From contig NZ_OZ242363.1 of assembly GCF_965208895.1 (NCBI RefSeq), positions 4,092,001-4,156,000 of the forward strand: a stretch of DNA of 64,000 bases. Reading direction: 5' to 3'. The position numbers and the translations under genes are program-made. Below are positions 50,967-59,326 of the stretch, one piece after another. The notes beneath the pieces were generated by a model, which had not been told where the DNA came from, did no database searches, and saw only the letters and a program-made list of their open reading frames with translations. This DNA comes from Poriferisodalis sp965208895. GTDB lineage: Bacteria; Actinomycetota; Acidimicrobiia; Acidimicrobiales; Poriferisodalaceae. The stretch's first letter is position 1, and each line of letters starts with the position of its first letter.

Positions 50967-51650
50967 CTAGGCGGCGCGGATGGGGCCGTCCTCAAGAACT
51001 TGACGGTTCTCGATCACCTCGTCGATGATCCCGTACTCCTTGGCGGCCTCTGCATCCATGATGAAGTCGCGGTCGGTGTCGGCGTGAATCCGCTCAAGGT
51101 CCTGGCCGGTGTGGTGCGCAATGATCCGCTCGAGCCGCTCGCGCATCCGATCGATCTCCCGAGCCGCCAGCTCGATGTCGGTCGCCTGACCCATCGCCTG
51201 CCCGTAGGGCTGATGCAGCAGCACCCGCGCATTGGGCAGCGCCATTCGCTTGCCCGGGGTTCCCGCCGCCAGCAGCACCGCGGCTGCCGACGCTGCCTGA
51301 CCCAGGCAGATTGTGGTGATGTCGTTGCGGATGTACTGGCTGGTGTCGTAGATGGCGAACAGGGAACTGATATCGCCGCCGGGCGAGTTGATGTAGATGT
51401 TGATGTCCTTGTCGGGATTCTCCGACTCCAGGTGGATCATCTGTGCGCATACCAGGTTGGCGATCACGTCGTCGATGGGCGTGCCCAAGAAGATGATGTT
51501 CTCCTTCAGCAGTCGCGAGTACAGGTCGTAGGCGCGCTCGCCGCGGTTGGTCTGCTCCACAACCGTGGGCACGAGGTAGTTGCGCGCGCTGTGCCGTGCG
51601 GCACCGTGGCCGTCGTGGTCGTGGCTTGCGGAGAACTCGGTGGTCACCAT
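50967..51650 (-). CDS. clpP: ATP-dependent Clp protease proteolytic subunit
   Basis: A 227-residue ClpP serine protease subunit. Catalytic Ser121 is in CLGQAASAAAVLLAAG, His146 in RVLLHQPYG and the Asp in DTDRDFIM. ATG 51650 gives an N-terminal extension of about 25 residues rich in His and Asp, more than usual; the mature start may lie near NYLVPTVVEQ. It is separated by 6 bases from the trigger factor gene on the same strand, as in many bacteria, and clpX is divergent on the other side of tig. Confidence 0.95.
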   Translation of the reverse strand: MVTTEFSASHDHDGHGAARHSARNYLVPTVVEQTNRGERAYDLYSRLLKENIIFLGTPIDDVIANLVCAQMIHLESENPDKDINIYINSPGGDISSLFAIYDTSQYIRNDITTICLGQAASAAAVLLAAGTPGKRMALPNARVLLHQPYGQAMGQATDIELAAREIDRMRERLERIIAHHTGQDLERIHADTDRDFIMDAEAAKEYGIIDEVIENRQVLEDGPIRAA

Positions 51651-51656
51651 CGGTCC

Positions 51657-53213
51657 TTAATCGTCTTCGTCTGCGGAGTCTGGGTCTTCGGGGTCATCGG
51701 GCGTCGGCAGTTCGAGTTCCGAGCGATCGATTGTGTCGCCTTCCGGCCCCACAAGCACAGCGGCTTCAATTGCCCATTGAAGCGCCTTGTTCTTGCAAAT
51801 GGCTGCCGTCAAGTGTGCGAGACCATCAGTCTCGGCCATGACTTCTCGCAACTGGGCCGGGCTGCGACCATCGTTGGCCGCCATTTTCTCCAGCTCGGCG
51901 TCGACGTCATCATCGTCAGCCTGCAAGTCCTCGGCCGTGGACAGGGCGCGCAGTGCCAGATCCAGGCGCACGCCCCGCTCGGCATCGTCACTCAGTTCAC
52001 CGATGAATGACGCCGGCTCCTGCCCCGTCGCCTCCAACCACTCCTCGATCGTCATGTTGCGTTGCTGCAGCCCGCTGCCCAGTTCGGACATGCGATCCGC
52101 GATGGCTCCGCTCACCATGGCGTCAGGCACGGGGCCCTCCACCAGGCCAGCTAGCTGTTTCTGAATCTCGTCGCGCAGCACCATGTTGGCCTGCATGATC
52201 CGTCCGAAGCCGAGCTGCCGTGCTGTGGCCTCACGCAAGTCCTCGACCGTGTCGTATTCGGTGTTCTCGTCGACCCATTCATCGGTCAGATCGGGCAAGA
52301 CGAGCTCAGACACAGCGTTGACGGTGATCTCGAAGTCAATCTCCATCTCCGTCTGAACCGGATGCGGTGCGCTGAATGACAGTTCGGCGCCCGCCTTGCT
52401 GCCGCGCAGCTGCTCGTCAACCTCGGGAACGATGCCGCCGCTGCCCACCTCGTACAGGTAGTCCTGTGCCGACAGCCCGGGCAGCGGATCGCCTGCCACC
52501 GAACCCTCGATGTCAATCGTGACCCGGTCGCCGTCATCGGCGGGCCGCTCCACCTCGGCGATATCGGCAAATTGGCGGCGCGTCTCGTCGATGCGAGCCT
52601 CGATCTCATCTTCGGGCGGCACCGGGCTGGGAATCTCCACCTGCAAGGTCTCATATCCCGAGATCGAGACCACCGGTCGGATCTCGACGGTTGCCTCGAA
52701 CGCCACCGGACCTTCGCTGCCGTCGAGTGTGAGTTCCAGCTCGGGCTGGTTCACCACGTCGACTTGATTGTCACGCACGGCCTCGGCGTAGTAGCGGGGC
52801 ACCGCTTCTTCGAGCGCCTGAGCGCGACCGATTTCTGATCCGAAGTGCGATTCCAGCACGCGGCGGGGAGCCCGCCCCGGTCGGAATCCCGGGATGCGCA
52901 CCTCGCGGGCGAGCTTGCGGAACGCAGCCTCGATGTCGGCATCGAAGGTCTCCGCGTCGACTTCGACGGTCAGCTTGACGCGGGGTCCCACGAAGCGCTG
53001 CTGCGCGTCGTCCTCGTGGGCGGACTCATGTTCGTCGTCGTGCTCGGCCTCGCCGGCGCCGAGGGCGTCGCTGTCGATCTCCTCAGCGACTCCGTTGGCA
53101 TCCGGAGACTCGGCGGAAGCCGACGCTTTGTCGGGGAGGGATGGATCAGGTTCAGATACTGGCGCGGGCCCGATGAAATCCGCTGGGTCCAGCGGCGTCA
53201 GCGTCGTCTTCAC
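51657..53213 (-). CDS. tig: Trigger factor, with acidic insert near the N terminus
   Basis: A 518-residue ribosome-associated chaperone and peptidyl-prolyl isomerase. The ribosome-binding motif GFRPGRAPR lies at residues 109-117, the PPIase domain around residues 220-300 (DGDRVTIDIEGSVAGDPLPG) and the C-terminal arm domain follows. Unusual: a stretch of about 64 residues (11-74), rich in Asp, Glu, Ser and Ala (DALGAGEAEHDDEHESAHED), is inserted between the first strand MKTTLTPLD and RVKLTVEVD; normal trigger factors join these directly. The C terminus also ends in an acidic tail. ATG 53213. It precedes clpP in one operon. Confidence 0.93.
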   Translation of the reverse strand: MKTTLTPLDPADFIGPAPVSEPDPSLPDKASASAESPDANGVAEEIDSDALGAGEAEHDDEHESAHEDDAQQRFVGPRVKLTVEVDAETFDADIEAAFRKLAREVRIPGFRPGRAPRRVLESHFGSEIGRAQALEEAVPRYYAEAVRDNQVDVVNQPELELTLDGSEGPVAFEATVEIRPVVSISGYETLQVEIPSPVPPEDEIEARIDETRRQFADIAEVERPADDGDRVTIDIEGSVAGDPLPGLSAQDYLYEVGSGGIVPEVDEQLRGSKAGAELSFSAPHPVQTEMEIDFEITVNAVSELVLPDLTDEWVDENTEYDTVEDLREATARQLGFGRIMQANMVLRDEIQKQLAGLVEGPVPDAMVSGAIADRMSELGSGLQQRNMTIEEWLEATGQEPASFIGELSDDAERGVRLDLALRALSTAEDLQADDDDVDAELEKMAANDGRSPAQLREVMAETDGLAHLTAAICKNKALQWAIEAAVLVGPEGDTIDRSELELPTPDDPEDPDSADEDD

Positions 53214-53360
53214 GAAGCGCGGAGCCTACCGGTGCGCTCCGACCGCTCCCCGTGGCCCCGAGACAGCAGACCGTCCAAACAGATCACGACATGCCGCTCG
53301 GGCTGTGCCATCCTTGGCGGTCGTCGCTCGGCGCGCGTGCGGTCGGACCGTGTGCGAACC

Positions 53361-53366
53361 TTGACA
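53361..53366 (+). promoter_or_regulatory. Possible -35 element upstream of clpX
   Basis: TTGACA, a perfect -35 hexamer, 77 bases upstream of the clpX start in the divergent tig-clpX intergenic region. No good -10 is visible at 16-18 bases; the assignment is weak. Confidence 0.3.
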
Positions 53367-53442
53367 GTCCAACGACATGCAGGATCTCCCAGGAGTTCTT
53401 GCCGGAGAATCCTCAGAAGATCTTTCAGGAGGGAGGTGCAGC

Positions 53443-54708
53443 GTGGCGAAGTTTGGCGAGGGAGGCGAGCTGCTCAAGTGCTCGTTCTGCGGCAAGTCGC
53501 AGAAGCAGGTGCGCAAGCTCATCGCGGGCCCGGGCGTCTATATCTGCGACGAGTGCATCGACCTGTGCAATGAGATCATTGACGACGAGGTCGAGACCAC
53601 CACCGAGACGCCGTTCGAATCGGTACCCAAGCCGCGCGAGATCTTCGCCTTCCTCGACGACTACATCATCGATCAGGACCGCACCAAGACGATCCTGTCG
53701 GTTGCGGTCTACAACCACTACAAGCGCATGCGCCTTGAGCCCTCCGGTCCGGGCGCATCCGACGACATCGAGATCGCCAAGTCGAACATCTTGCTGATCG
53801 GTCCGACTGGCTGCGGCAAGACGATGATGGCGCAGACGCTGGCCCGCATGCTCAACGTGCCCTTTGCCATCGCCGACGCCACGGCGCTCACGGAAGCCGG
53901 CTATGTGGGCGAAGACGTCGAGAACATCCTGCTCAAGCTCCTGCAGGCGGCGGACTTTGACGTGAAGCGGGCCGAGACCGGCATTGTCTACATCGACGAG
54001 ATCGACAAGATCGCCCGCAAGGCCGAGAACGCTTCGATCACCCGCGATGTGTCGGGCGAGGGGGTCCAGCAAGCGCTGCTCAAGATCCTCGAAGGCACGA
54101 TGGCATCCGTTCCCCCGCAGGGCGGCCGCAAGCACCCGCACCAAGAGTTCCTGCAGATCGACACCAGCAACGTGCTGTTCATCTGCGGAGGCGCTTTTGA
54201 CGGCCTCGAGCGGCTCATCGCTGACCGAATCGGCGAACGGGGCGTCGGTTTCGGTGCGACGCTGCGCAACGCGATGGACAGCTCTGCGCTGGACGTTCTG
54301 CCCGATGTTCTGCCTGAAGACCTGCGCCACTTCGGCCTGATCCCCGAGTTCATCGGCAGGCTCCCCGTCGTCGGTGTTGTCGACCCGCTCGGTCCCGACG
54401 CACTGCGACGCATCCTCACCGAGCCGAAGAATGCCTTGATCCGTCAGTACCGCCGGATGTTCGAACTCGACGACGTCGAGCTCGAATTCACCGTCGATGC
54501 ACTCGAAGCGATCGTGGATCAGGCGATGCTGCGTAACACGGGTGCCCGGGGACTTCGAGCGATTCTCGAAGAGGTCCTGCTGGGGCTGATGTACGACCTG
54601 CCGAGCCGTGACGACGTGGCTCGCTGCATCGTCGATCGGAAAGTGGTGCTCGACAAGGTGAACCCCACCCTGGTGCCTCGGTCGACCGTCACGCGCCGCG
54701 CCTCTTGA
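53443..54708 (+). CDS. clpX: ATP-dependent Clp protease ATP-binding subunit ClpX
   Basis: A 421-residue AAA+ unfoldase. The N-terminal zinc-binding domain has Cys13, Cys16, Cys35 and Cys38 (CSFCGKSQ, YICDECIDLC). Walker A is LLIGPTGCGKTMMAQTLARM, Walker B is IVYIDEIDKIARKAEN, pore loop TEAGYVGEDVE, sensor segments GLIPEFIGRLPV and NTGARGLRAILEEVL. GTG 53443 follows AGGAGGGAGG, which fixes the start, ahead of an in-frame GTG/ATG at 53377. Divergent from tig; clpP is on the far side of tig. Confidence 0.97.
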   Translation: MAKFGEGGELLKCSFCGKSQKQVRKLIAGPGVYICDECIDLCNEIIDDEVETTTETPFESVPKPREIFAFLDDYIIDQDRTKTILSVAVYNHYKRMRLEPSGPGASDDIEIAKSNILLIGPTGCGKTMMAQTLARMLNVPFAIADATALTEAGYVGEDVENILLKLLQAADFDVKRAETGIVYIDEIDKIARKAENASITRDVSGEGVQQALLKILEGTMASVPPQGGRKHPHQEFLQIDTSNVLFICGGAFDGLERLIADRIGERGVGFGATLRNAMDSSALDVLPDVLPEDLRHFGLIPEFIGRLPVVGVVDPLGPDALRRILTEPKNALIRQYRRMFELDDVELEFTVDALEAIVDQAMLRNTGARGLRAILEEVLLGLMYDLPSRDDVARCIVDRKVVLDKVNPTLVPRSTVTRRAS

Positions 54709-54718
54709 GCAACGCGTC

Positions 54719-56149
54719 TTGAACCCTGAGCCCTCTGACACTGGGCCGACGGAAGCCATATCGGGCCCGCTGCGCGACTACGAGGCCGCCGTCGACTGGC
54801 TGGACTCCCACATCGATCTCGAGCGTCTGCTCGGCAGCGCAGAAGCAACGCCGCCCACGCTGGACCGTATGTGGACGCTCATGGGCGTCTTGGGCGATCC
54901 CCAGGACAGCGTGCCGACGATTCACATCACCGGCACGAACGGCAAGGGCAGCACGGCACGGCTGGCAGCAGCGCTGCTGGGGTCGTGTGGTCTGGCTGCG
55001 GGCAGCTACACGTCTCCCCACATCGAACGTGTCAATGACCGGATCACTGTCGCCAACGAGCCGCTCGACGACGAGTCGTTCACTCTGGCGATCAGTGAGA
55101 TCGCGGTCTTCGAATCGATGGTGACCGAGCGCTGCGGTGAACGGCCGAACTACTTCGAGGTAATGGCTGCTGCCGCGTACAACTGGTTCGCCTCGAACGC
55201 CCACGTGAACGTGATCGAGGTGGGCATGGGCGGGCGCTGGGACGCCACCAACGTCGTGGACGCAGCAGTGGCAGTCATCACCAACGTCGGTGCTGACCAC
55301 CTCGAGATCATCGGGCCGACGCTGGCAGACGTTGCGGCGGAGAAGGCAGGGATCATCTCGGCTGGGGCGATCGTTGTCTGCGGCGAAACAGCCCCGGATC
55401 TCGTCGAAGTCGTGGCTGCTGCGGCGGCGGAGGCGAGTGCCGATGTCTGGCGACGAGGCGTCGACTGGGATGTCGTCCAGCGTCAAACTGCCGTCGGCGG
55501 CCAGCTCGTGAGCATTCGCACGCCCTTCGGGGAGCACGCCGACCACTTCGTGCCGCTGCATGGTGCTCACCAAGCGACGAACGTCGCCACGGCCATCAGC
55601 TCTGTCGAGGCGTTCTTTGGTCGGCGCATCGACGATGACGTGATTGCGGCCGCTTTGGAATCCGTCTCTCTGCCGGCGCGCTTCGAAATCATCGCTCAGG
55701 CGCCGACGGTAGTGATCGACGGGGCCCACAATCCTGGCGGGGCTGCCGCGTTGCGAGACACGCTTGCGGAATCTCTGTGGGTGGGCTCGACGTCGTCTCT
55801 GGGACACCCCGAGGGCGCGCCGACGAGCACGGACGGCGCCAAGGTGCTGGTGATAGGTGCCAACAGGCCGCACGATCCCGGTGCATTCTGTGAAGCGCTA
55901 GATCTCGATCCCTTCGATGCAGTCGTCGCCACGGCGGCGGCGTGGCCGCGCGCAATTGCCCCCAACGAGATCGCCGCCGCGGTCGAGCACGCGTCTGCGG
56001 GACGTGAGCGGCCGCTCCAGATCACCGGCGCCGACGGCGTCGGCGAGGCACTGCAGCACGCCCGCGACCGGGCTGGTCGGGAGGGGATTGTGGTTGTGAG
56101 CGGATCTCTCTACATCGCTGCCGAAGCCCGGCGACTTCTCAGAGGCTGA
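54719..56149 (+). CDS. folC: Folylpolyglutamate synthase/dihydrofolate synthase
   Basis: A 476-residue Mur-ligase-fold enzyme that adds glutamate to folates. Signatures: ITGTNGKGSTARLAAALLG (P-loop), GSYTSPHIERVNDRI, EVGMGGRWDATNVVDA, and VVIDGAHNPGGAAALRDTLA. A TTG at 54719 is the first start in frame, 10 bases after the clpX stop; a later start is possible. The final codons overlap the second copy of a dispersed 76-bp repeat (56138-56213). It is the second gene of a core operon with clpX upstream and ndk downstream. Confidence 0.92.
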   Translation: MNPEPSDTGPTEAISGPLRDYEAAVDWLDSHIDLERLLGSAEATPPTLDRMWTLMGVLGDPQDSVPTIHITGTNGKGSTARLAAALLGSCGLAAGSYTSPHIERVNDRITVANEPLDDESFTLAISEIAVFESMVTERCGERPNYFEVMAAAAYNWFASNAHVNVIEVGMGGRWDATNVVDAAVAVITNVGADHLEIIGPTLADVAAEKAGIISAGAIVVCGETAPDLVEVVAAAAAEASADVWRRGVDWDVVQRQTAVGGQLVSIRTPFGEHADHFVPLHGAHQATNVATAISSVEAFFGRRIDDDVIAAALESVSLPARFEIIAQAPTVVIDGAHNPGGAAALRDTLAESLWVGSTSSLGHPEGAPTSTDGAKVLVIGANRPHDPGAFCEALDLDPFDAVVATAAAWPRAIAPNEIAAAVEHASAGRERPLQITGADGVGEALQHARDRAGREGIVVVSGSLYIAAEARRLLRG

Positions 56150-56213
56150 GCCGTGAGGCGAAGCCGTGGCCCGAGCGGCCCGTGAGCGCAGCGAACAAGA
56201 GCGGGAAACAAGA
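56138..56213 (+). repeat. 76-bp dispersed repeat, copy 2
   Basis: Matches the reverse complement of 32230-32305 in about 70 of 76 positions. Its 5' end supplies the last codons and stop of folC, so it must have been present when the gene took its present end. Confidence 0.8.
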
Positions 56214-56333
56214 ACTCTCGAATCGAGGAATCCCGCCGTCCGCGCACCCTCTCAGCCGTGACTCGCATTAGCCTCGAGCGCGCAGCCGATGGCGCATCGC
56301 GCCAGTACGCGTGCACGGCCGAGGGAGACAGCG

Positions 56334-56795
56334 ATGCGGCAAACGCTGGTGATCTGCAAGCCAGACGCCGTCGAGCGCGGTCTCGTCGGCGAGATTTTGG
56401 GCAGATTCGAGCACAAGGGACTCGCTGTCGCTGCCCTCGAGCACCGGATCATTGATCGCGACACGGCCGAGCGGCACTACGCCGAGCACGCCGGCAAGCC
56501 GTTCTATGAGCCTCTGCTGGAATTCATCACCCGCTCGCCGTCGGTTGTCATGGTGCTGGAAGGTCCCCCAGACGCAGGCGACGACGTCTTCGCCGTTGTG
56601 CGCACGTTGATGGGCACGACCAATCCCGCCACCGCAACGCCGGGCACCATCCGAGGCGATTTCGGGCTGTCTCCCACCGAGAATCTCGTGCACGGCTCCG
56701 ACAGCGAGGCTTCCGCGGAACGCGAGATCGCTCTGTTCTTCCCTACTATCACCGCGTCGAACGACGTCGCGTCGATCAACGAGGTCAGCAGCTGA
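56334..56795 (+). CDS. ndk: Nucleoside diphosphate kinase
   Basis: A 153-residue NDP kinase. The active-site His120 is in ENLVHGSDS; LVICKPDAVERGLVGEIL is the family N terminus; MGTTNPATATPGTIRGDF holds nucleotide-binding residues. It transfers phosphate between nucleoside diphosphates and triphosphates. ATG 56334 follows GAGGGAGA. Its stop TGA overlaps the mreB ATG (TGATG), so translation is coupled. Confidence 0.96.
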   Translation: MRQTLVICKPDAVERGLVGEILGRFEHKGLAVAALEHRIIDRDTAERHYAEHAGKPFYEPLLEFITRSPSVVMVLEGPPDAGDDVFAVVRTLMGTTNPATATPGTIRGDFGLSPTENLVHGSDSEASAEREIALFFPTITASNDVASINEVSS

Positions 56796-57853
56796 TGGCG
56801 GCGAATGGGTCATCCCGACGCCGCAAGCGCGGTCCCATGCTTGGCGGCCGAGACATCGCGGTCGATCTGGGCACGGCCAACACGATCGTGTTTGTCCGCG
56901 GCCGGGGCATCGTGCTGAACGAGCCGTCGGTGGTCGCGGTCGACTCGATGACCGGCAACTCGCTGGCCGTCGGCCAGGAAGCCAAGCGGATGATCGGCAG
57001 GACCCCCGGCAACATCACTGCGATCAGCCCGCTGAAGGACGGTGTGATCGCCGACTTCGACATCTGCGAGAAGATGCTGAGGCACTTCATCAACGAGGTT
57101 TCCCAGACCCGTTGGCCCAAGCCGCGCATGGTGATCTGCGTGCCGTCGGGGATCACCGGGGTGGAGCAGCGCGCCGTGCAGGAAGCCGCCGAATATGCGG
57201 GCGCGCGCCGCGCTTACATCATCGAGGAGCCGATGGCCGCAGCGATCGGCGCCGGGCTGCCGGTGCAGTCAGCGCAGGGGAGCATGGTCGTCGACATCGG
57301 CGGCGGCACCACTGAGGTCGCGGTGATTTCGCTGGGCGGCATCGTGACGGCTCGTTCTGCCCGCATCGGCGGCAACATGATCGACGCGACGATCAGCGCT
57401 CACGTCAAGAAGGAACATGGCCTCATCGTGGGCGAGCGCACCGCGGAGGAGATCAAGCTCGCCCTCGGTTCGGCGTGGCCATTGCAGCAGGAGATCTTCG
57501 CCGAGGTCCGTGGCCGCGACATGGTCAGCGGGCTGCCCGAATCCGTCAGCGTGGACAGCATGGAGATCCGCGAAGCGATCGCGGGGCCCGTCAGCGCCAT
57601 CGTCGATTCGGTGAAGGCAACGCTCGACGACACTGCGCCGGAGCTGGCAGCCGACGTCATGGACTACGGCATCACGCTCGCCGGCGGAGGAGCGATGCTG
57701 CGCGGTCTGCCGGATCGACTGCGCTCGGAGACGGGCGTTGCAGTCCACATCGCGGAGGATCCGCTGTTCGCCGTCGTGCGCGGTTCTGGCCAAACGCTCG
57801 AAGAATTCGACGTCCTCCACGGAGTGCTGTACTCCTCCACCGAGGGGCGCTGA
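56795..57853 (+). CDS. mreB: Rod shape-determining protein MreB
   Basis: A 352-residue actin-like protein that organises cell-wall synthesis. The phosphate loops are IAVDLGTANTIVFVRG and GSMVVDIGGGTTEVAVISLG; the adenosine motif is ITLAGGGAMLRGLPDRL. A short basic N terminus (MAANGSSRRRKRGPM) precedes the core. The start overlaps the ndk stop. It leads the mreBCD-PBP2-rodA cluster, so the cell is likely rod-shaped. Confidence 0.96.
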   Translation: MAANGSSRRRKRGPMLGGRDIAVDLGTANTIVFVRGRGIVLNEPSVVAVDSMTGNSLAVGQEAKRMIGRTPGNITAISPLKDGVIADFDICEKMLRHFINEVSQTRWPKPRMVICVPSGITGVEQRAVQEAAEYAGARRAYIIEEPMAAAIGAGLPVQSAQGSMVVDIGGGTTEVAVISLGGIVTARSARIGGNMIDATISAHVKKEHGLIVGERTAEEIKLALGSAWPLQQEIFAEVRGRDMVSGLPESVSVDSMEIREAIAGPVSAIVDSVKATLDDTAPELAADVMDYGITLAGGGAMLRGLPDRLRSETGVAVHIAEDPLFAVVRGSGQTLEEFDVLHGVLYSSTEGR

Positions 57854-57864
57854 CGCCCCCGGCC

Positions 57865-58776
57865 GTGGCCCGCCGCGCCGGCATTCGGAGACGCACTTGG
57901 CTTCGTCTGGCCCTGCTCGTCGTGACGGCCATTGCACTGCTGACGCTCGACGCACGCGGATCTGGCGGCGTGCTGGACACTGCCCGCGGCGCCACGCTGG
58001 ATCTGCTGGGACCGGTGCGGACATTCGGGGACTGGGTGGTCAGCCCGATACGAAACGCGTGGCAAGGAGTCGTCAGCTTCGACGACCTGGAGGCTGAGAA
58101 CGCGGAGCTGCGCAGTCATCTGGCAGAAGCGCAGGCTTCCGTGCTGCGGGTCGGTGAGCTGGAACGGGACCGCCAGGAGCTGCTCGCGTTGGTCGGCGCC
58201 CGCGACACGGCACAGGCGATTCCCAGGGTGACGGCGCGGGTCATCGACGCACCGGTTTCGAATTTCGAGCGCACGATCGAGCTGGGAAAGGGAAGACGTG
58301 ACGGCATCCGTGAGGGCATGCCAGTGGAGAGCGGCCACGGCCTCGTCGGTCGTGTCGTGGAGGCGAGCAACACGCGCTCGCTCGTCGAACTGCTGACCGA
58401 CCCGAACTTCGACGCCGGCGTGCGCATCGTCCGCTCCGGCGACGACGGGTTGGCCTCAGGACGGGGCCCAGGGCGCGACCTCGATGTGAGCTACATCGAG
58501 CTCGAGACGGTCGTCATCCCAGGCGAGACCGTTGTGACCAGCGGATTTGACGGCAGCACATTTCCCGCAGGGTTGCTTGTCGGCACGGTCACCGATGTCG
58601 AGCCCGACGCGGTGCGGGGCGCGCAGCGAGTCACCGTTCACCCCGCAGCAGATCTGACACGGCTGCGGTGGGTGCAAGTGCTGCTCTATGAACCCAAGGT
58701 TCCAGAGCCGGTGATCGTGGATCGCGAGCCTGACGACGGCCCAGCCGAAGCAGGTACGGCGGGCGGTGGGTCATGA
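57865..58776 (+). CDS. mreC: Rod shape-determining protein MreC
   Basis: A 303-residue membrane-anchored protein. One N-terminal membrane segment (LRLALLVVTAIALLTLDA) is followed by a coiled coil (EAENAELRSHLAEAQASVLR) and the periplasmic beta domain (RVTARVIDAPVSNFERTIEL, GLVGRVVEASNTRSLVELLT). GTG 57865 begins 11 bases after mreB. The longer open frame from 57475 overlaps mreB and is not used. Confidence 0.93.
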   Translation: MARRAGIRRRTWLRLALLVVTAIALLTLDARGSGGVLDTARGATLDLLGPVRTFGDWVVSPIRNAWQGVVSFDDLEAENAELRSHLAEAQASVLRVGELERDRQELLALVGARDTAQAIPRVTARVIDAPVSNFERTIELGKGRRDGIREGMPVESGHGLVGRVVEASNTRSLVELLTDPNFDAGVRIVRSGDDGLASGRGPGRDLDVSYIELETVVIPGETVVTSGFDGSTFPAGLLVGTVTDVEPDAVRGAQRVTVHPAADLTRLRWVQVLLYEPKVPEPVIVDREPDDGPAEAGTAGGGS

Positions 58777-58789
58777 CCCCCGACGGCCG

Positions 58790-59326
58790 ATGATGGCAGG
58801 TGCGGGCCCGCTGGCCCGCTCGGCGCTGGTGCTGACTCTCGCCGTCGTGGTTCACGTCGGCCTAGGAGTGCACATTACCCCGGCGGGTGTCATCGTCGAT
58901 CTGCTGGTGCTGCTGGCTGTCGCGGGAGGGATCGTCGGCGGCCAGGGCATCGGGGCGCCGTTCGGCGGCGCCTGCGGACTTGCGTCCGATCTCATCGTGC
59001 ACACACCGTTCGGCATGTCCCTGCTCGTGCTGACACTGGTCGGCTACGTGTCGGGCAGCGTTGCCGAGCAGATCCCGTCAGCTCGATGGTTTGCGCGCTC
59101 GGCGGTGGCCTCGGTGCTGTCAGCGGGAGGGATCGGCATCTTCGGCGGCGCCGGCTGGCTGATGGACCTCGTCTACGTGACCGAGGCGCCGCTTGTTCGT
59201 ATCGCCCTTGTCACCGGTGTTGCGTCGCTGCTGACCAATCCGCTGCTCGAACGTGTGCTTCGATGGGCTCTCATCATCCGCCCGCGAATTTCTGACCGTC
59301 GAGAAAGCGCTGCCCGCGGTGGATGA
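58790..59326 (+). CDS. mreD: Rod shape-determining protein MreD
   Basis: A 178-residue protein with four to five hydrophobic segments (LVLTLAVVVHVGLGV, VDLLVLLAVAGGIVGG, SLLVLTLVGYVSGSV, and others), as in MreD. Low sequence identity is normal for this family; position between mreC and PBP2 is the best evidence. ATG 58790 (or 58793); a GTG at 58766 would overlap mreC. Confidence 0.85.
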   Translation: MMAGAGPLARSALVLTLAVVVHVGLGVHITPAGVIVDLLVLLAVAGGIVGGQGIGAPFGGACGLASDLIVHTPFGMSLLVLTLVGYVSGSVAEQIPSARWFARSAVASVLSAGGIGIFGGAGWLMDLVYVTEAPLVRIALVTGVASLLTNPLLERVLRWALIIRPRISDRRESAARGG

